Positions 32,611-39,417 of a stretch of 39,417 nucleotides of DNA are shown here, piece after piece. Origin of the DNA: Accumulibacter sp. (GTDB lineage: Bacteria; Pseudomonadota; Gammaproteobacteria; Burkholderiales; Rhodocyclaceae); the NCBI RefSeq assembly GCF_023806635.1, contig NZ_JAMTDQ010000007.1:1-39417 (forward strand). Direction: 5' to 3'. A program made the position numbers and the translations under genes. How positions within the stretch are numbered: the first letter of the stretch is position 1; each line of letters starts with the position of its first letter. The notes under the pieces were generated by a model that worked only from the letters and a program-made list of their open reading frames with translations, had not been told where the DNA came from and searched no databases.

Positions 32611-34962
32611 ATGATCGCGACGATCATCTGGAGTGCAATCGGTATCACGCTGGCGAGCGTGGTCGTGCTGTTCAGCGTCCGTCCGCTGCGACGGGCGCTC
32701 GTCAGCCGACCCATCTTCAGGACCTACAAGCGGATTCTGCCGCAGATGTCGGAGACCGAGCGCGTCGCGCTCGAGGCAGGTACCGTCTGGTGGGACGGCG
32801 AGCTGTTTCGCGGTGACCCGGACTGGAACAAGCTGCTTGCGTACCCGGTTCCGAAGCTGACGCCGGCGGAGCAGTCGTTCCTGGACAACGAGGTCGAGCA
32901 GGCCTGTGCGCTGGTCGATGACTGGCAGGTGACCAGCGAACTCCACGACCTGCCGGCCGAGGCCTGGCAGTACATCAAGGACAAGGGCTTCCTCGGCATG
33001 ATCATTCCCAAGCGCTACGGCGGCCTCGAGTTTTCGGCCTATGCGCACTCGCAGATCGTCACCAAGCTGTCGACGCGCTGTTCGGCGCTGTCGGTGTCGG
33101 TGATGGTGCCGAACTCGCTCGGGCCAGCCGAACTGCTGCTGCACTATGGCACCGAGGCGCAGAAGAATCATTACCTGCCGCGCCTGGCGAAGGGTCTGGA
33201 GATTCCCGCTTTCGCCCTCACCAGTCCGTGGGCGGGTTCGGACGCCGGGTCGATTCCCGATGTCGGCATCGTCTGCAAGGGGATCTGGCAGGGCAGGGAG
33301 GTGCTCGGCATGCGCGTGACCTGGGACAAGCGCTACATCACGCTCGGGCCGGTCTGCACCATCCTCGGCCTGGCTTTCCACCTGTACGATCCGGATGGCC
33401 TGCTTGGCGGCAGGAAGCACGTCGGCATCACCTGCGCGCTCGTTCCGCGCGATACGCCCGGTGCCGAAATCGGCCGCCGGCATTTTCCGCTCAACGCCAT
33501 GTTCATGAACGGGCCGACGCGTGGCAAGGACGTCTTCATGCCCCTCGATTACGTCATCGGTGGTCCGGCAATGGTTGGCCAGGGCTGGCGCATGCTCATG
33601 GAGTGCCTGGCAGCGGGCCGTTCGATCTCGCTGCCCTCGTCCAACACCGGCATGGCGCAACTGACTGCCCGCAGCGTCGGCGCCTATGCACGCGTGCGCA
33701 GCCAGTTCAAGATGGCGATCGGTCGCTTCGAGGGGGTCGAGGAACCGCTGACCCGGATCGGCGCGTACACCTACATGATGGATGCCGTGCGCAAGATGAC
33801 TGCCGGCGCCATCGATCTCGGCGAGAAGCCTTCAGTGGTCTCGGCGATTGCCAAGTACCATGTCACCGAACGCGCCCGGCAGGTGGTCAATGACGGCATG
33901 GACATCGTCGGCGGCAAGGGCATCTGCCTGGGTCCATCGAACTTCATCGGCCGCGCCTACCAGCAGATCCCGATCGGCATCACGGTCGAGGGCGCCAACA
34001 TCCTGACACGCAGCATGATCCTCTTCGGCCAGGGGGCCATTCGCTGTCACCCCTACGTGCTGAAGGAAATGAAGGCGGCGTTCAACCCGGACACGCGCCA
34101 GGGCCTGGACGATTTCGACCGCGCGCTGTTTGGTCACGCCGTATTCACCGCCCGGCACGCCTTCAGCGCCCTGCGCAAAGGGCTCACCGGCTCGCACTTC
34201 GTCTCCGTGCCGGCCAACGTCGCACCGGAAACGCGGCGCTACTATCAGCAGCTGACCCGCTTCTCGTCGGCGTTCGCCTTCCTGGCCGACATCTCGATGC
34301 TGGTGCTCGGCGGCGAGCTCAAGCGTCGCGAGAAGCTCTCGGCGCGTCTCGGCGACATCCTGTCGATGCTCTACCTGTGCTCGGCGACGCTCAAGCGCTA
34401 TGAGTCGGAAGGACGCCAGCAGGCCGACGCCCCGCTCATGCACTGGGCGATCTGGGACGCGATGTACAAGGCGCAGATGGCTTTCGACGGTGCCATCGCC
34501 AACTTCCCGATCCGCTGGATCGGCCGCCTGCTCTACCGCATGGTCTTCCCGCTGGGGCATCCCTACGATGTTCCGTCCGACCGCATCGGTCACCGCGTGG
34601 CCAAGCTCCTGATCGAGCCATCGGCCGCACGCGACCGGCTGACCGCCGAGACCTACGTGCCGAAGGGCGAGTCGGAAGCCGTTGGTGCCCTTGAACTCGC
34701 GCTGCTGGCGACCATCGAGGCCGAGCCGATCGAGGCAAAGATCCGCGCCGCGGAGAAGAAGGGCGTGCTGGTCGACAATCCCGACGCCAATGTGCGCGAT
34801 CTGGCGCACGCCGCATTCGCTGCCGGCATCGTCACCCCCGCCGAGTACGCGGTCCTCAAGCGGCGCAACGAGTTGCGCGACATCGTCATCCATGTCGACG
34901 ATTTCCCGCACGATCTCGGTCGCACGCGGCAGCAGACCCTGCTGCACAAGGCTGCCGCCTGA
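32611..34962 (+). CDS. fadE: Long-chain acyl-CoA dehydrogenase FadE
   Basis: FadE (783 aa; E. coli 814) catalyses the FAD-dependent first step of beta-oxidation, acyl-CoA to trans-2-enoyl-CoA. An N-terminal membrane helix (IIWSAIGITLASVVVLFSV, residues 5-23) is followed by the dehydrogenase core with FLGMIIPKRYGGLEFSAYAH and FALTSPWAGSDAGS. The conserved VEGANILTRSMILFGQGAIR leads into the long C-terminal region special to FadE (DUF1974). CAGGAGAAACAGCC precedes the ATG. It starts 30 bases after psrA without a terminator, so it is probably in one transcript with the regulator. Confidence 0.95.
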   Translation: MIATIIWSAIGITLASVVVLFSVRPLRRALVSRPIFRTYKRILPQMSETERVALEAGTVWWDGELFRGDPDWNKLLAYPVPKLTPAEQSFLDNEVEQACALVDDWQVTSELHDLPAEAWQYIKDKGFLGMIIPKRYGGLEFSAYAHSQIVTKLSTRCSALSVSVMVPNSLGPAELLLHYGTEAQKNHYLPRLAKGLEIPAFALTSPWAGSDAGSIPDVGIVCKGIWQGREVLGMRVTWDKRYITLGPVCTILGLAFHLYDPDGLLGGRKHVGITCALVPRDTPGAEIGRRHFPLNAMFMNGPTRGKDVFMPLDYVIGGPAMVGQGWRMLMECLAAGRSISLPSSNTGMAQLTARSVGAYARVRSQFKMAIGRFEGVEEPLTRIGAYTYMMDAVRKMTAGAIDLGEKPSVVSAIAKYHVTERARQVVNDGMDIVGGKGICLGPSNFIGRAYQQIPIGITVEGANILTRSMILFGQGAIRCHPYVLKEMKAAFNPDTRQGLDDFDRALFGHAVFTARHAFSALRKGLTGSHFVSVPANVAPETRRYYQQLTRFSSAFAFLADISMLVLGGELKRREKLSARLGDILSMLYLCSATLKRYESEGRQQADAPLMHWAIWDAMYKAQMAFDGAIANFPIRWIGRLLYRMVFPLGHPYDVPSDRIGHRVAKLLIEPSAARDRLTAETYVPKGESEAVGALELALLATIEAEPIEAKIRAAEKKGVLVDNPDANVRDLAHAAFAAGIVTPAEYAVLKRRNELRDIVIHVDDFPHDLGRTRQQTLLHKAAA

Positions 34963-35052
34963 AGCGACCGCTTGACGCCAGCGGCCGGCGGCGAGGAGCC
35001 GCACTCCTGGCCACCGCGCCGCTGCCAGAGGACCTGCGAGAAGGAGAAGGTA

Positions 35053-36354
35053 TTGGGATCTGAGCCGGTATTTGTTGTCGATGGAGCGCGCACCCCCTTT
35101 CTCAAGGGGCGCAATGCCCCGGGTCCGTTCGCGGCCAGCGACCTGGCGGTGCAGGCGGGGCGTGCGCTGCTGATTCGGCAGCCGTTCTCTGCCACCGACC
35201 TCGATGAGGTGATTCTCGGTTGTGCCAGTCCGTCGCCAGACGAAGTCAACATCGGTCGCGTCGTCTCTTTGCGTCTCGGCTGCGGGCAGCAGGTGCCGGC
35301 GTGGACGGTGATGCGTAACTGCGCCAGCGGCATGCAGGCCATCGATTCGGCAATGGCCAACATCCGCAGCGGGCGTTCGCAGCTGGTGCTTGCCGGTGGC
35401 GTCGACGCGCTGTCGCGTGCGCCGCTGCTCTACAACGATGTGATGGTGCAGTGGTTTGCGGGGATGATGCAGGCCAGGAGCCTCGGCCAGAAGCTCGCGA
35501 TGTTCAGCCGGTTGCGCCCGGCGCAGCTGTTGGCGCCGGTCATCGGCCTGCTCAAGGGGTTGACCGATCCGGTCGTCGGGTTGCTGATGGGCCAGACGGC
35601 GGAGAACCTCGCCTGGCGCTTCGCGATCTCGCGCCAGCAGATGGACGAGTTCAGCGTCCGCAGTCACCAGCGCGCCGTTGCTGCGCGCGAGGCGGGGCGT
35701 TTCGGCGAGATCGTGCCGCTGGTCGATGGCCAGGGCCAGGTGTACCTCGACGATGATGGGGTTCGTCCGCACTCGAGCCTGGTCGGGCTGGCCAAATTGA
35801 AGCCATTCTTCGACCGCCGCTACGGTCGGATCACGCCCGGCAACAGTTCGCAGATAACCGACGGTGCGGCGTGGCTGCTGCTTGCTTCGCAGGCAGCCGT
35901 CGAGAAGTGGCAACTGCAACCGCTTGGCCGGATCACGGACAGCGAGTGGGCCGGTCTCGACCCCGCCGAGATGGGTCTGGGGCCGGTGCATGCGGCGACA
36001 CCGATCCTGCAGCGCCAGCAACTCGGGCTTGACGACATCGACCTGTGGGAGATCAACGAGGCTTTCGCCGCGCAGGTACTCGGCTGCCTCGCAGCCTGGG
36101 AGTCGGACGCCTGGTGCCGCGAGCAGCTCGGTCTGCCGGCGGCGCTCGGTTCGCTGTCGCCCGAGCGTCTCAACGTCGACGGCGGTGCCATCGCCATCGG
36201 CCACCCGGTCGGTGCATCCGGCGCGCGTATCGTCCTCCATCTGCTGCACGCCCTGCGTGTCGCCGGTGCACGCCGTGGCATCGCGGCGATCTGCATCGGC
36301 GGCGGTCAGGGCGGAGCGATGCTGGTCGAGAACCTGCAGGCAGGTGTCGCATGA
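35053..36354 (+). CDS. Acetyl-CoA C-acyltransferase (3-ketoacyl-CoA thiolase)
   Basis: A thiolase of 433 aa for the last beta-oxidation step, cleaving 3-ketoacyl-CoA to acetyl-CoA and a shortened acyl-CoA. Cys90 in MRNCASGMQAID is the nucleophile, His384 in AIGHPVGASGARIV the general base and Cys414 in CIGGGQGG the second catalytic cysteine; WEINEAFAAQ is intact. It resembles FadI-type thiolases. The TTG at 35053 is chosen because AAGGAG precedes it and because it gives the normal start (M)GSEPVFVVDGARTPFLKG; an ATG-like start at 34972 would add 27 unrelated residues. It overlaps the next gene by ATGA. Confidence 0.92.
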   Translation: MGSEPVFVVDGARTPFLKGRNAPGPFAASDLAVQAGRALLIRQPFSATDLDEVILGCASPSPDEVNIGRVVSLRLGCGQQVPAWTVMRNCASGMQAIDSAMANIRSGRSQLVLAGGVDALSRAPLLYNDVMVQWFAGMMQARSLGQKLAMFSRLRPAQLLAPVIGLLKGLTDPVVGLLMGQTAENLAWRFAISRQQMDEFSVRSHQRAVAAREAGRFGEIVPLVDGQGQVYLDDDGVRPHSSLVGLAKLKPFFDRRYGRITPGNSSQITDGAAWLLLASQAAVEKWQLQPLGRITDSEWAGLDPAEMGLGPVHAATPILQRQQLGLDDIDLWEINEAFAAQVLGCLAAWESDAWCREQLGLPAALGSLSPERLNVDGGAIAIGHPVGASGARIVLHLLHALRVAGARRGIAAICIGGGQGGAMLVENLQAGVA

Positions 36355-38318
36355 AACTGATGACGGAAAACGAGTATCAAGGAAAGGTGATGAATCCCGA
36401 CACGCATGGCTGGCGTAACTGGCGGCTCGAGGTCGACGCGCAGGGACTCGCCTGGGCGACTCTCGACAAGGCGGGCGAATCGACCAACTCGCTGTCGAGT
36501 GCGGTCATGGCGGAACTGTCGCAGCTCCTCGATGAGCTCGACCGGCAACCGCCAAAGGGCCTCATCTTCCGCTCCGGCAAGGCAGCGGGCTTCATCGCCG
36601 GCGCCGACATCCAGGAGTTCACCCAACTCGATACGCCGGCCAAGGGCATCGAGCTGGTGGCACGCGGCTGGCAGCTCTTCAATCGCCTGGCTGCCCTGCG
36701 CTACCCGACGCTCGCTCTCGTGCGCGGACACTGCCTCGGTGGTGGCCTCGAACTGGCGCTCGCCTGTCGTTACCTGCTCGCCATTGACGAATCGTCGACG
36801 CGCATGGGTCTGCCGGAAGTCATGCTGGGCATCGTTCCCGGCTGGGGTGGCATGCTCCGCCTGCCCGAACGAATCGGCCCGCAGGCGGCGCTCGACATGA
36901 TGCTGACCGGGAGGACGATCGATGCGAAGAAGGCGAAGCGGCTCGGCCTCGCCGACGACTGCGTGCCACCGCGGGTGATGGATGCCGCGGCGGCCATGCT
37001 CGTCCTGAGCGGCCAGGCGCGGCGGCGTCCGCCCGTCCTGCAGCGCCTGCTCAACGGGCCGCTCAGGAGCATCGTTGCCAGTGGCGCGACCAAGCAGGTC
37101 GCGCGGCGCGCTCGTCGCGAGCACTACCCGGCGCCCTACGCGATCATCGACATCTGGGCGCGGCATCAGGGCAACGCCCTGGCGGCACCGGAGCTGATCG
37201 ACAGCATCGTCCGCTCGCCGACAGCGCGCAACCTGGTGCGCGTCTTCTTCCTCCAGGAGCGCCTCAAGAGTTTCGGCAAGGCCAGCAACTTCAGTGCCCG
37301 CCGCGTGCATGTCGTCGGCGCCGGTGTCATGGGCGGCGACATCGCGGCCTGGTGTGCCTTGCGCGGCTTGACCGTGACCCTGCAGGATCAGGGCATCGAG
37401 CGGATCGCGCCGGCCTTGCAGAGGGCATGCACCGCCTGGGGGAAGCGCATCCGCGATGCGCGCGAGTTGCGCCGGGTGATGGATCGGCTGATCCCCGATC
37501 CCGAAGGACACGGCGCCGCGCAGGCCGACGTCGTCATCGAGGCGATCTTCGAGGACCTCGAAGCCAAGCGCGTCCTGCTCGCTGGTCTGGAAGCGCGCAT
37601 GCGGCCGGAGGCTGTTCTCGCCAGCAATACTTCCAGCCTGCGGATCGAGGATCTCGCCGCCGTGCTGACGCGCCCCGAGCGGCTGGTCGGCATCCACTTC
37701 TTCAATCCGGTGGCGAAGATGCCGCTGGTCGAGGTCGTCGCCGCCGTGGAGACGGACGCCGAAACCGTTCAGCGTGCGACCGCCTTCGTCCGCCAGATCG
37801 ACCGGCTGCCGCTACCGGTGAAGAGCGCGCCCGGCTTCCTGGTCAACGCCGTGCTCGGGCCGTACATGCTCGAGGCAATGCGTGCGGTCGACGAAGGGAT
37901 CACGCCAGCGACCGTCGACGAGGCGATGCTTGCGTTCGGCATGCCGATGGGACCGATCGAGCTCGTGGACATGGTCGGCCTCGATGTCGCGATGGCTGCC
38001 GGCAGGAGCCTGGCCGGCAGCGGGGCGGAACCGCCGCGCTGCCTGCTCGATCGCTTCAACGCCGGCCACTTGGGGCGCAAGAGTGGCCGCGGGTTCTATG
38101 AGCATCGGGGTGGCAAGGTGGCGAAGCCTCCCGCCGGACCCGTGCCGCCCGGTCTTGCCGAGCGCCTCGTGCGTCCGCTGCTCGAGAGAACCAGGGAACT
38201 GGTCGCCGACGGCGTCGTTGCCGACGCCGACCTGGCTGACGCCGGCGTGATCTTTGGTACCGGATTCGCTCCGTTCACCGGTGGCCCACTGAACTACCTG
38301 CGGAGCCAGCATGCCTGA
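36351..38318 (+). CDS. FadB/FadJ-like enoyl-CoA hydratase and 3-hydroxyacyl-CoA dehydrogenase
   Basis: A bifunctional beta-oxidation enzyme of 655 aa, shorter than E. coli FadB (729) and FadJ (714). The N-terminal hydratase has Glu134 (GGGLELALACRY) and Glu156 (GLPEVMLG) as catalytic pair and the oxyanion loop SGKAAGFIAGADIQEF. The dehydrogenase begins with the NAD motif VVGAGVMGGDIAAW (about 320) and shows GIHFFNPVAKMPLVEVV with the catalytic histidine. The C-terminal 3HCDH domains are present. It starts in the thiolase stop (ATGA), so both subunits of the multienzyme complex are coupled. Confidence 0.92.
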   Translation: MKLMTENEYQGKVMNPDTHGWRNWRLEVDAQGLAWATLDKAGESTNSLSSAVMAELSQLLDELDRQPPKGLIFRSGKAAGFIAGADIQEFTQLDTPAKGIELVARGWQLFNRLAALRYPTLALVRGHCLGGGLELALACRYLLAIDESSTRMGLPEVMLGIVPGWGGMLRLPERIGPQAALDMMLTGRTIDAKKAKRLGLADDCVPPRVMDAAAAMLVLSGQARRRPPVLQRLLNGPLRSIVASGATKQVARRARREHYPAPYAIIDIWARHQGNALAAPELIDSIVRSPTARNLVRVFFLQERLKSFGKASNFSARRVHVVGAGVMGGDIAAWCALRGLTVTLQDQGIERIAPALQRACTAWGKRIRDARELRRVMDRLIPDPEGHGAAQADVVIEAIFEDLEAKRVLLAGLEARMRPEAVLASNTSSLRIEDLAAVLTRPERLVGIHFFNPVAKMPLVEVVAAVETDAETVQRATAFVRQIDRLPLPVKSAPGFLVNAVLGPYMLEAMRAVDEGITPATVDEAMLAFGMPMGPIELVDMVGLDVAMAAGRSLAGSGAEPPRCLLDRFNAGHLGRKSGRGFYEHRGGKVAKPPAGPVPPGLAERLVRPLLERTRELVADGVVADADLADAGVIFGTGFAPFTGGPLNYLRSQHA

Positions 38319-38709
38319 GCTGGTGACCATGCTGCCCGACAGGCAGCCGATCCTGCGTGTCGTACCGATGCCGTCCGAGGTGAACCCGCAGGGCGACGTC
38401 TTTGGCGGCTGGATCATGGCGCAGGTGGACGTTGCCGGCGCCATACCGGCGATGCGGCGAGCACGCGGCCGGGTGACCACCGTGGCGGTGAACTCGTTCC
38501 TTTTCAAGCAGCCGGTATCGGTCGGTGACGTCGTCAGCTTCTTTGCCGAGGTCGTCGGCACCGGTCGTACCTCGATCACCGTCCGGGTCGAGGTCTACGC
38601 GGAACGTCACCCGGCGCAACCGATCACGGTGAAGGTGACCGAAGCGGTACTGACCTATGTCGCGATCGACCAGGACGGCGGCAAGCGGGAACTGCCAGCT
38701 CCCGTCTGA
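38311..38709 (+). CDS. YciA-like acyl-CoA thioesterase
   Basis: A 132-aa hotdog-fold protein. NPQGDVFGGWIMAQVDVAGA (about residues 24-43) aligns with the active-site helix of YciA-type thioesterases (NANGDIFGGW in E. coli), and the later VSFFAEVVGTGRTSITVRVE fits the fold. It hydrolyses acyl-CoA to free acid and CoA. It overlaps the FadB-like gene by eight bases. As the last gene of a beta-oxidation operon it may relieve CoA trapping when acyl-CoAs accumulate. Confidence 0.85.
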   Translation: MPELVTMLPDRQPILRVVPMPSEVNPQGDVFGGWIMAQVDVAGAIPAMRRARGRVTTVAVNSFLFKQPVSVGDVVSFFAEVVGTGRTSITVRVEVYAERHPAQPITVKVTEAVLTYVAIDQDGGKRELPAPV

Positions 38710-38820
38710 TCGCAGCCAACGCCGGTCGACCGGCTTCGAGCCGTCCAGTGCCCAGGCCCTTGACGGCGCCGTTCAGTGGCCCATTCAGGCAAGACCCCGA
38801 GACTCGTGCAACACGCGGAG

Positions 38821-38863
38821 TTGACGTTGGCTGTTATCGGCGTATAATTCAAACGTTCGTTTG
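38821..38863 (+). promoter_or_regulatory. Promoter and PsrA operator before the second 3-hydroxyacyl-CoA dehydrogenase
   Basis: TTGACG (38821-38826), 16 bases and a perfect TATAAT (38843-38848) form a strong promoter. CAAACGTTCGTTTG (38850-38863) starts two bases after it and fits the PsrA consensus CAAAC-N4-GTTTG without mismatch. The start site lies inside the operator. The 110 bases before the promoter (38710-38820) hold a short palindrome GCCGGTCGACCGGC (38721-38734) but no T-run. Confidence 0.82.
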
Positions 38864-38932
38864 ACCGGTCTCGTGCAGGGCCGGCGCGGGGCATTCCCGG
38901 CGGACAGAGTCGACCCATAACAGGAGAACAGC

Positions 38933-39417
38933 TTGAGCAACTTCATAGTACGCAAGGCCGCCGTACTCGGAGCGGGCGTCATGGGCGCGCAGATCGCCGC
39001 GCATCTCGCGAATGCCGAAGTGCCAGTGGTGCTTTTCGATCTGCCGGCTGCCACGGGTGATGCCAACGGGATCGTCCGCAAGGCGATCGACGCGCTCGGG
39101 AAACTCGAGCCGTCGCCGCTGGCGACCAAGGACCGCGTCGCTTACATCGACGCCGCCAACTACGGGCAGGACCTGGAGCAACTCCGGGATTGCGACCTGA
39201 TCATCGAGGCGATTGCCGAGAAGATGGAATGGAAGGATGACCTCTACCGCAGGATCGCACCCTTCATCGCGCCAACGGCGATCATCGCCTCGAACACTTC
39301 CGGCCTGTCGATCAACCGTCTCGCCGAGGGTCTGCCGGAGGCGCTGCGGCCGCGCTTCTGTGGCATCCACTTCTTCAATCCGCCGCGCTACATGCATCTG
39401 GTCGAACTGATCGCCAC
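38933..39417 (+). CDS. 3-hydroxyacyl-CoA dehydrogenase, partial
   Basis: The first 161 codons of a second 3-hydroxyacyl-CoA dehydrogenase, which oxidises 3-hydroxyacyl-CoA with NAD. The NAD-binding motif VLGAGVMGAQIAAHLANAEV is at residues 11-30, IASNTSGLSIN near 122, and GIHFFNPPRYMHLVELI at the cut end with the catalytic histidine. Full-length relatives are near 800 aa and carry a hydratase domain at the C-terminus. The start is a TTG at 38933 with CAGGAG seven bases upstream. It runs off the window and has its own PsrA-controlled promoter. Confidence 0.92.
   Translation, partial: MSNFIVRKAAVLGAGVMGAQIAAHLANAEVPVVLFDLPAATGDANGIVRKAIDALGKLEPSPLATKDRVAYIDAANYGQDLEQLRDCDLIIEAIAEKMEWKDDLYRRIAPFIAPTAIIASNTSGLSINRLAEGLPEALRPRFCGIHFFNPPRYMHLVELIA

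Noticed and set aside
31732-33660. A 642-codon open frame on the minus strand across psrA and fadE.
   Set aside because: Antisense to psrA and fadE, no ribosome binding site or recognisable motif; codon pattern follows the plus-strand genes.
33832-36249. An 805-codon open frame on the minus strand across fadE and the thiolase.
   Set aside because: It is the antisense shadow of two well-recognised genes in GC-rich DNA, has Arg/Gln/His-rich composition and no domain I recognise.
38721-38734. The palindrome GCCGGTCGACCGGC as terminator of the beta-oxidation operon.
   Set aside because: Short perfect palindrome with no T-run and only a minimal loop; not enough for a terminator call.
1-39417. 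CRISPR arrays, tRNA or rRNA genes, phage integrase sites.
   Set aside because: No regularly spaced repeats, tRNA-like cloverleaf with CCA-proximal pattern, rRNA segment or integrase gene was seen in reading both strands.

Overview
The window is a GC-rich chromosomal segment of a betaproteobacterium. The ribosomal protein sequences, infA sitting between secY and rpmJ, the PEP-CTERM protein and the PsrA-type fatty-acid regulon together suggest the Rhodocyclales (Azoarcus, Dechloromonas, Candidatus Accumulibacter relatives). The family-level placement is inference from remembered sequences, not from a search.

Region 1 (1-14223, + strand) is the end of the str operon (3' end of tuf) followed by the S10, spc and alpha ribosomal protein operons in canonical order: rpsJ-rplC-rplD-rplW-rplB-rpsS-rplV-rpsC-rplP-rpmC-rpsQ / rplN-rplX-rplE-rpsN-rpsH-rplF-rplR-rpsE-rpmD-rplO-secY-infA-rpmJ / rpsM-rpsK-rpsD-rpoA-rplQ. 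The 37-codon rpmJ is included. Three internal promoters with TATAAT -10 boxes lie in the three longest gaps (before rplC, rplN and rpsM), and a hairpin with a T-run ends the block after rplQ.

Region 2 (14233-22542) is mostly on the minus strand. It holds an Atm1-type ABC exporter, a scrap of an IS91-family transposase on the + strand, and a tight five-gene operon read right to left: AI-2E/PerM-type permease, NodT-type outer-membrane lipoprotein, HlyD-type adaptor, DUF2955-type membrane protein and a small K+-channel-like protein. The three middle genes look like a complete tripartite export system.

Region 3 (22105-25897, minus strand) carries six consecutive small exported proteins (two of them lipoproteins, one only 59 aa), then a PEP-CTERM protein. 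The PEP-CTERM gene has a near-consensus sigma-54 promoter and upstream repeats.

Region 4 (26308-31227, minus strand) is a signalling locus. It has a 1048-aa sensor kinase with three tandem periplasmic solute-binding domains, its translationally coupled NarL-type regulator, and a second paralogous NarL-type regulator without a kinase. An 82-bp block, 77 % identical without gaps, occurs upstream of the orphan regulator and again upstream of one of the small exported proteins, and ends in a -10-like box in both places. This shared regulatory block, which ties regions 3 and 4 together, is the least explained signal in the window.

Region 5 (31740-39417, + strand) is a beta-oxidation locus: psrA, fadE, a thiolase, a FadB-like bifunctional enzyme and a YciA-like thioesterase in one operon, then a second 3-hydroxyacyl-CoA dehydrogenase cut by the window end. 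Both promoters carry a PsrA-type operator (CAAAC-N4-GTTTG type) two bases after the -10 box, so the whole locus looks like a self-repressed, acyl-CoA-induced regulon.
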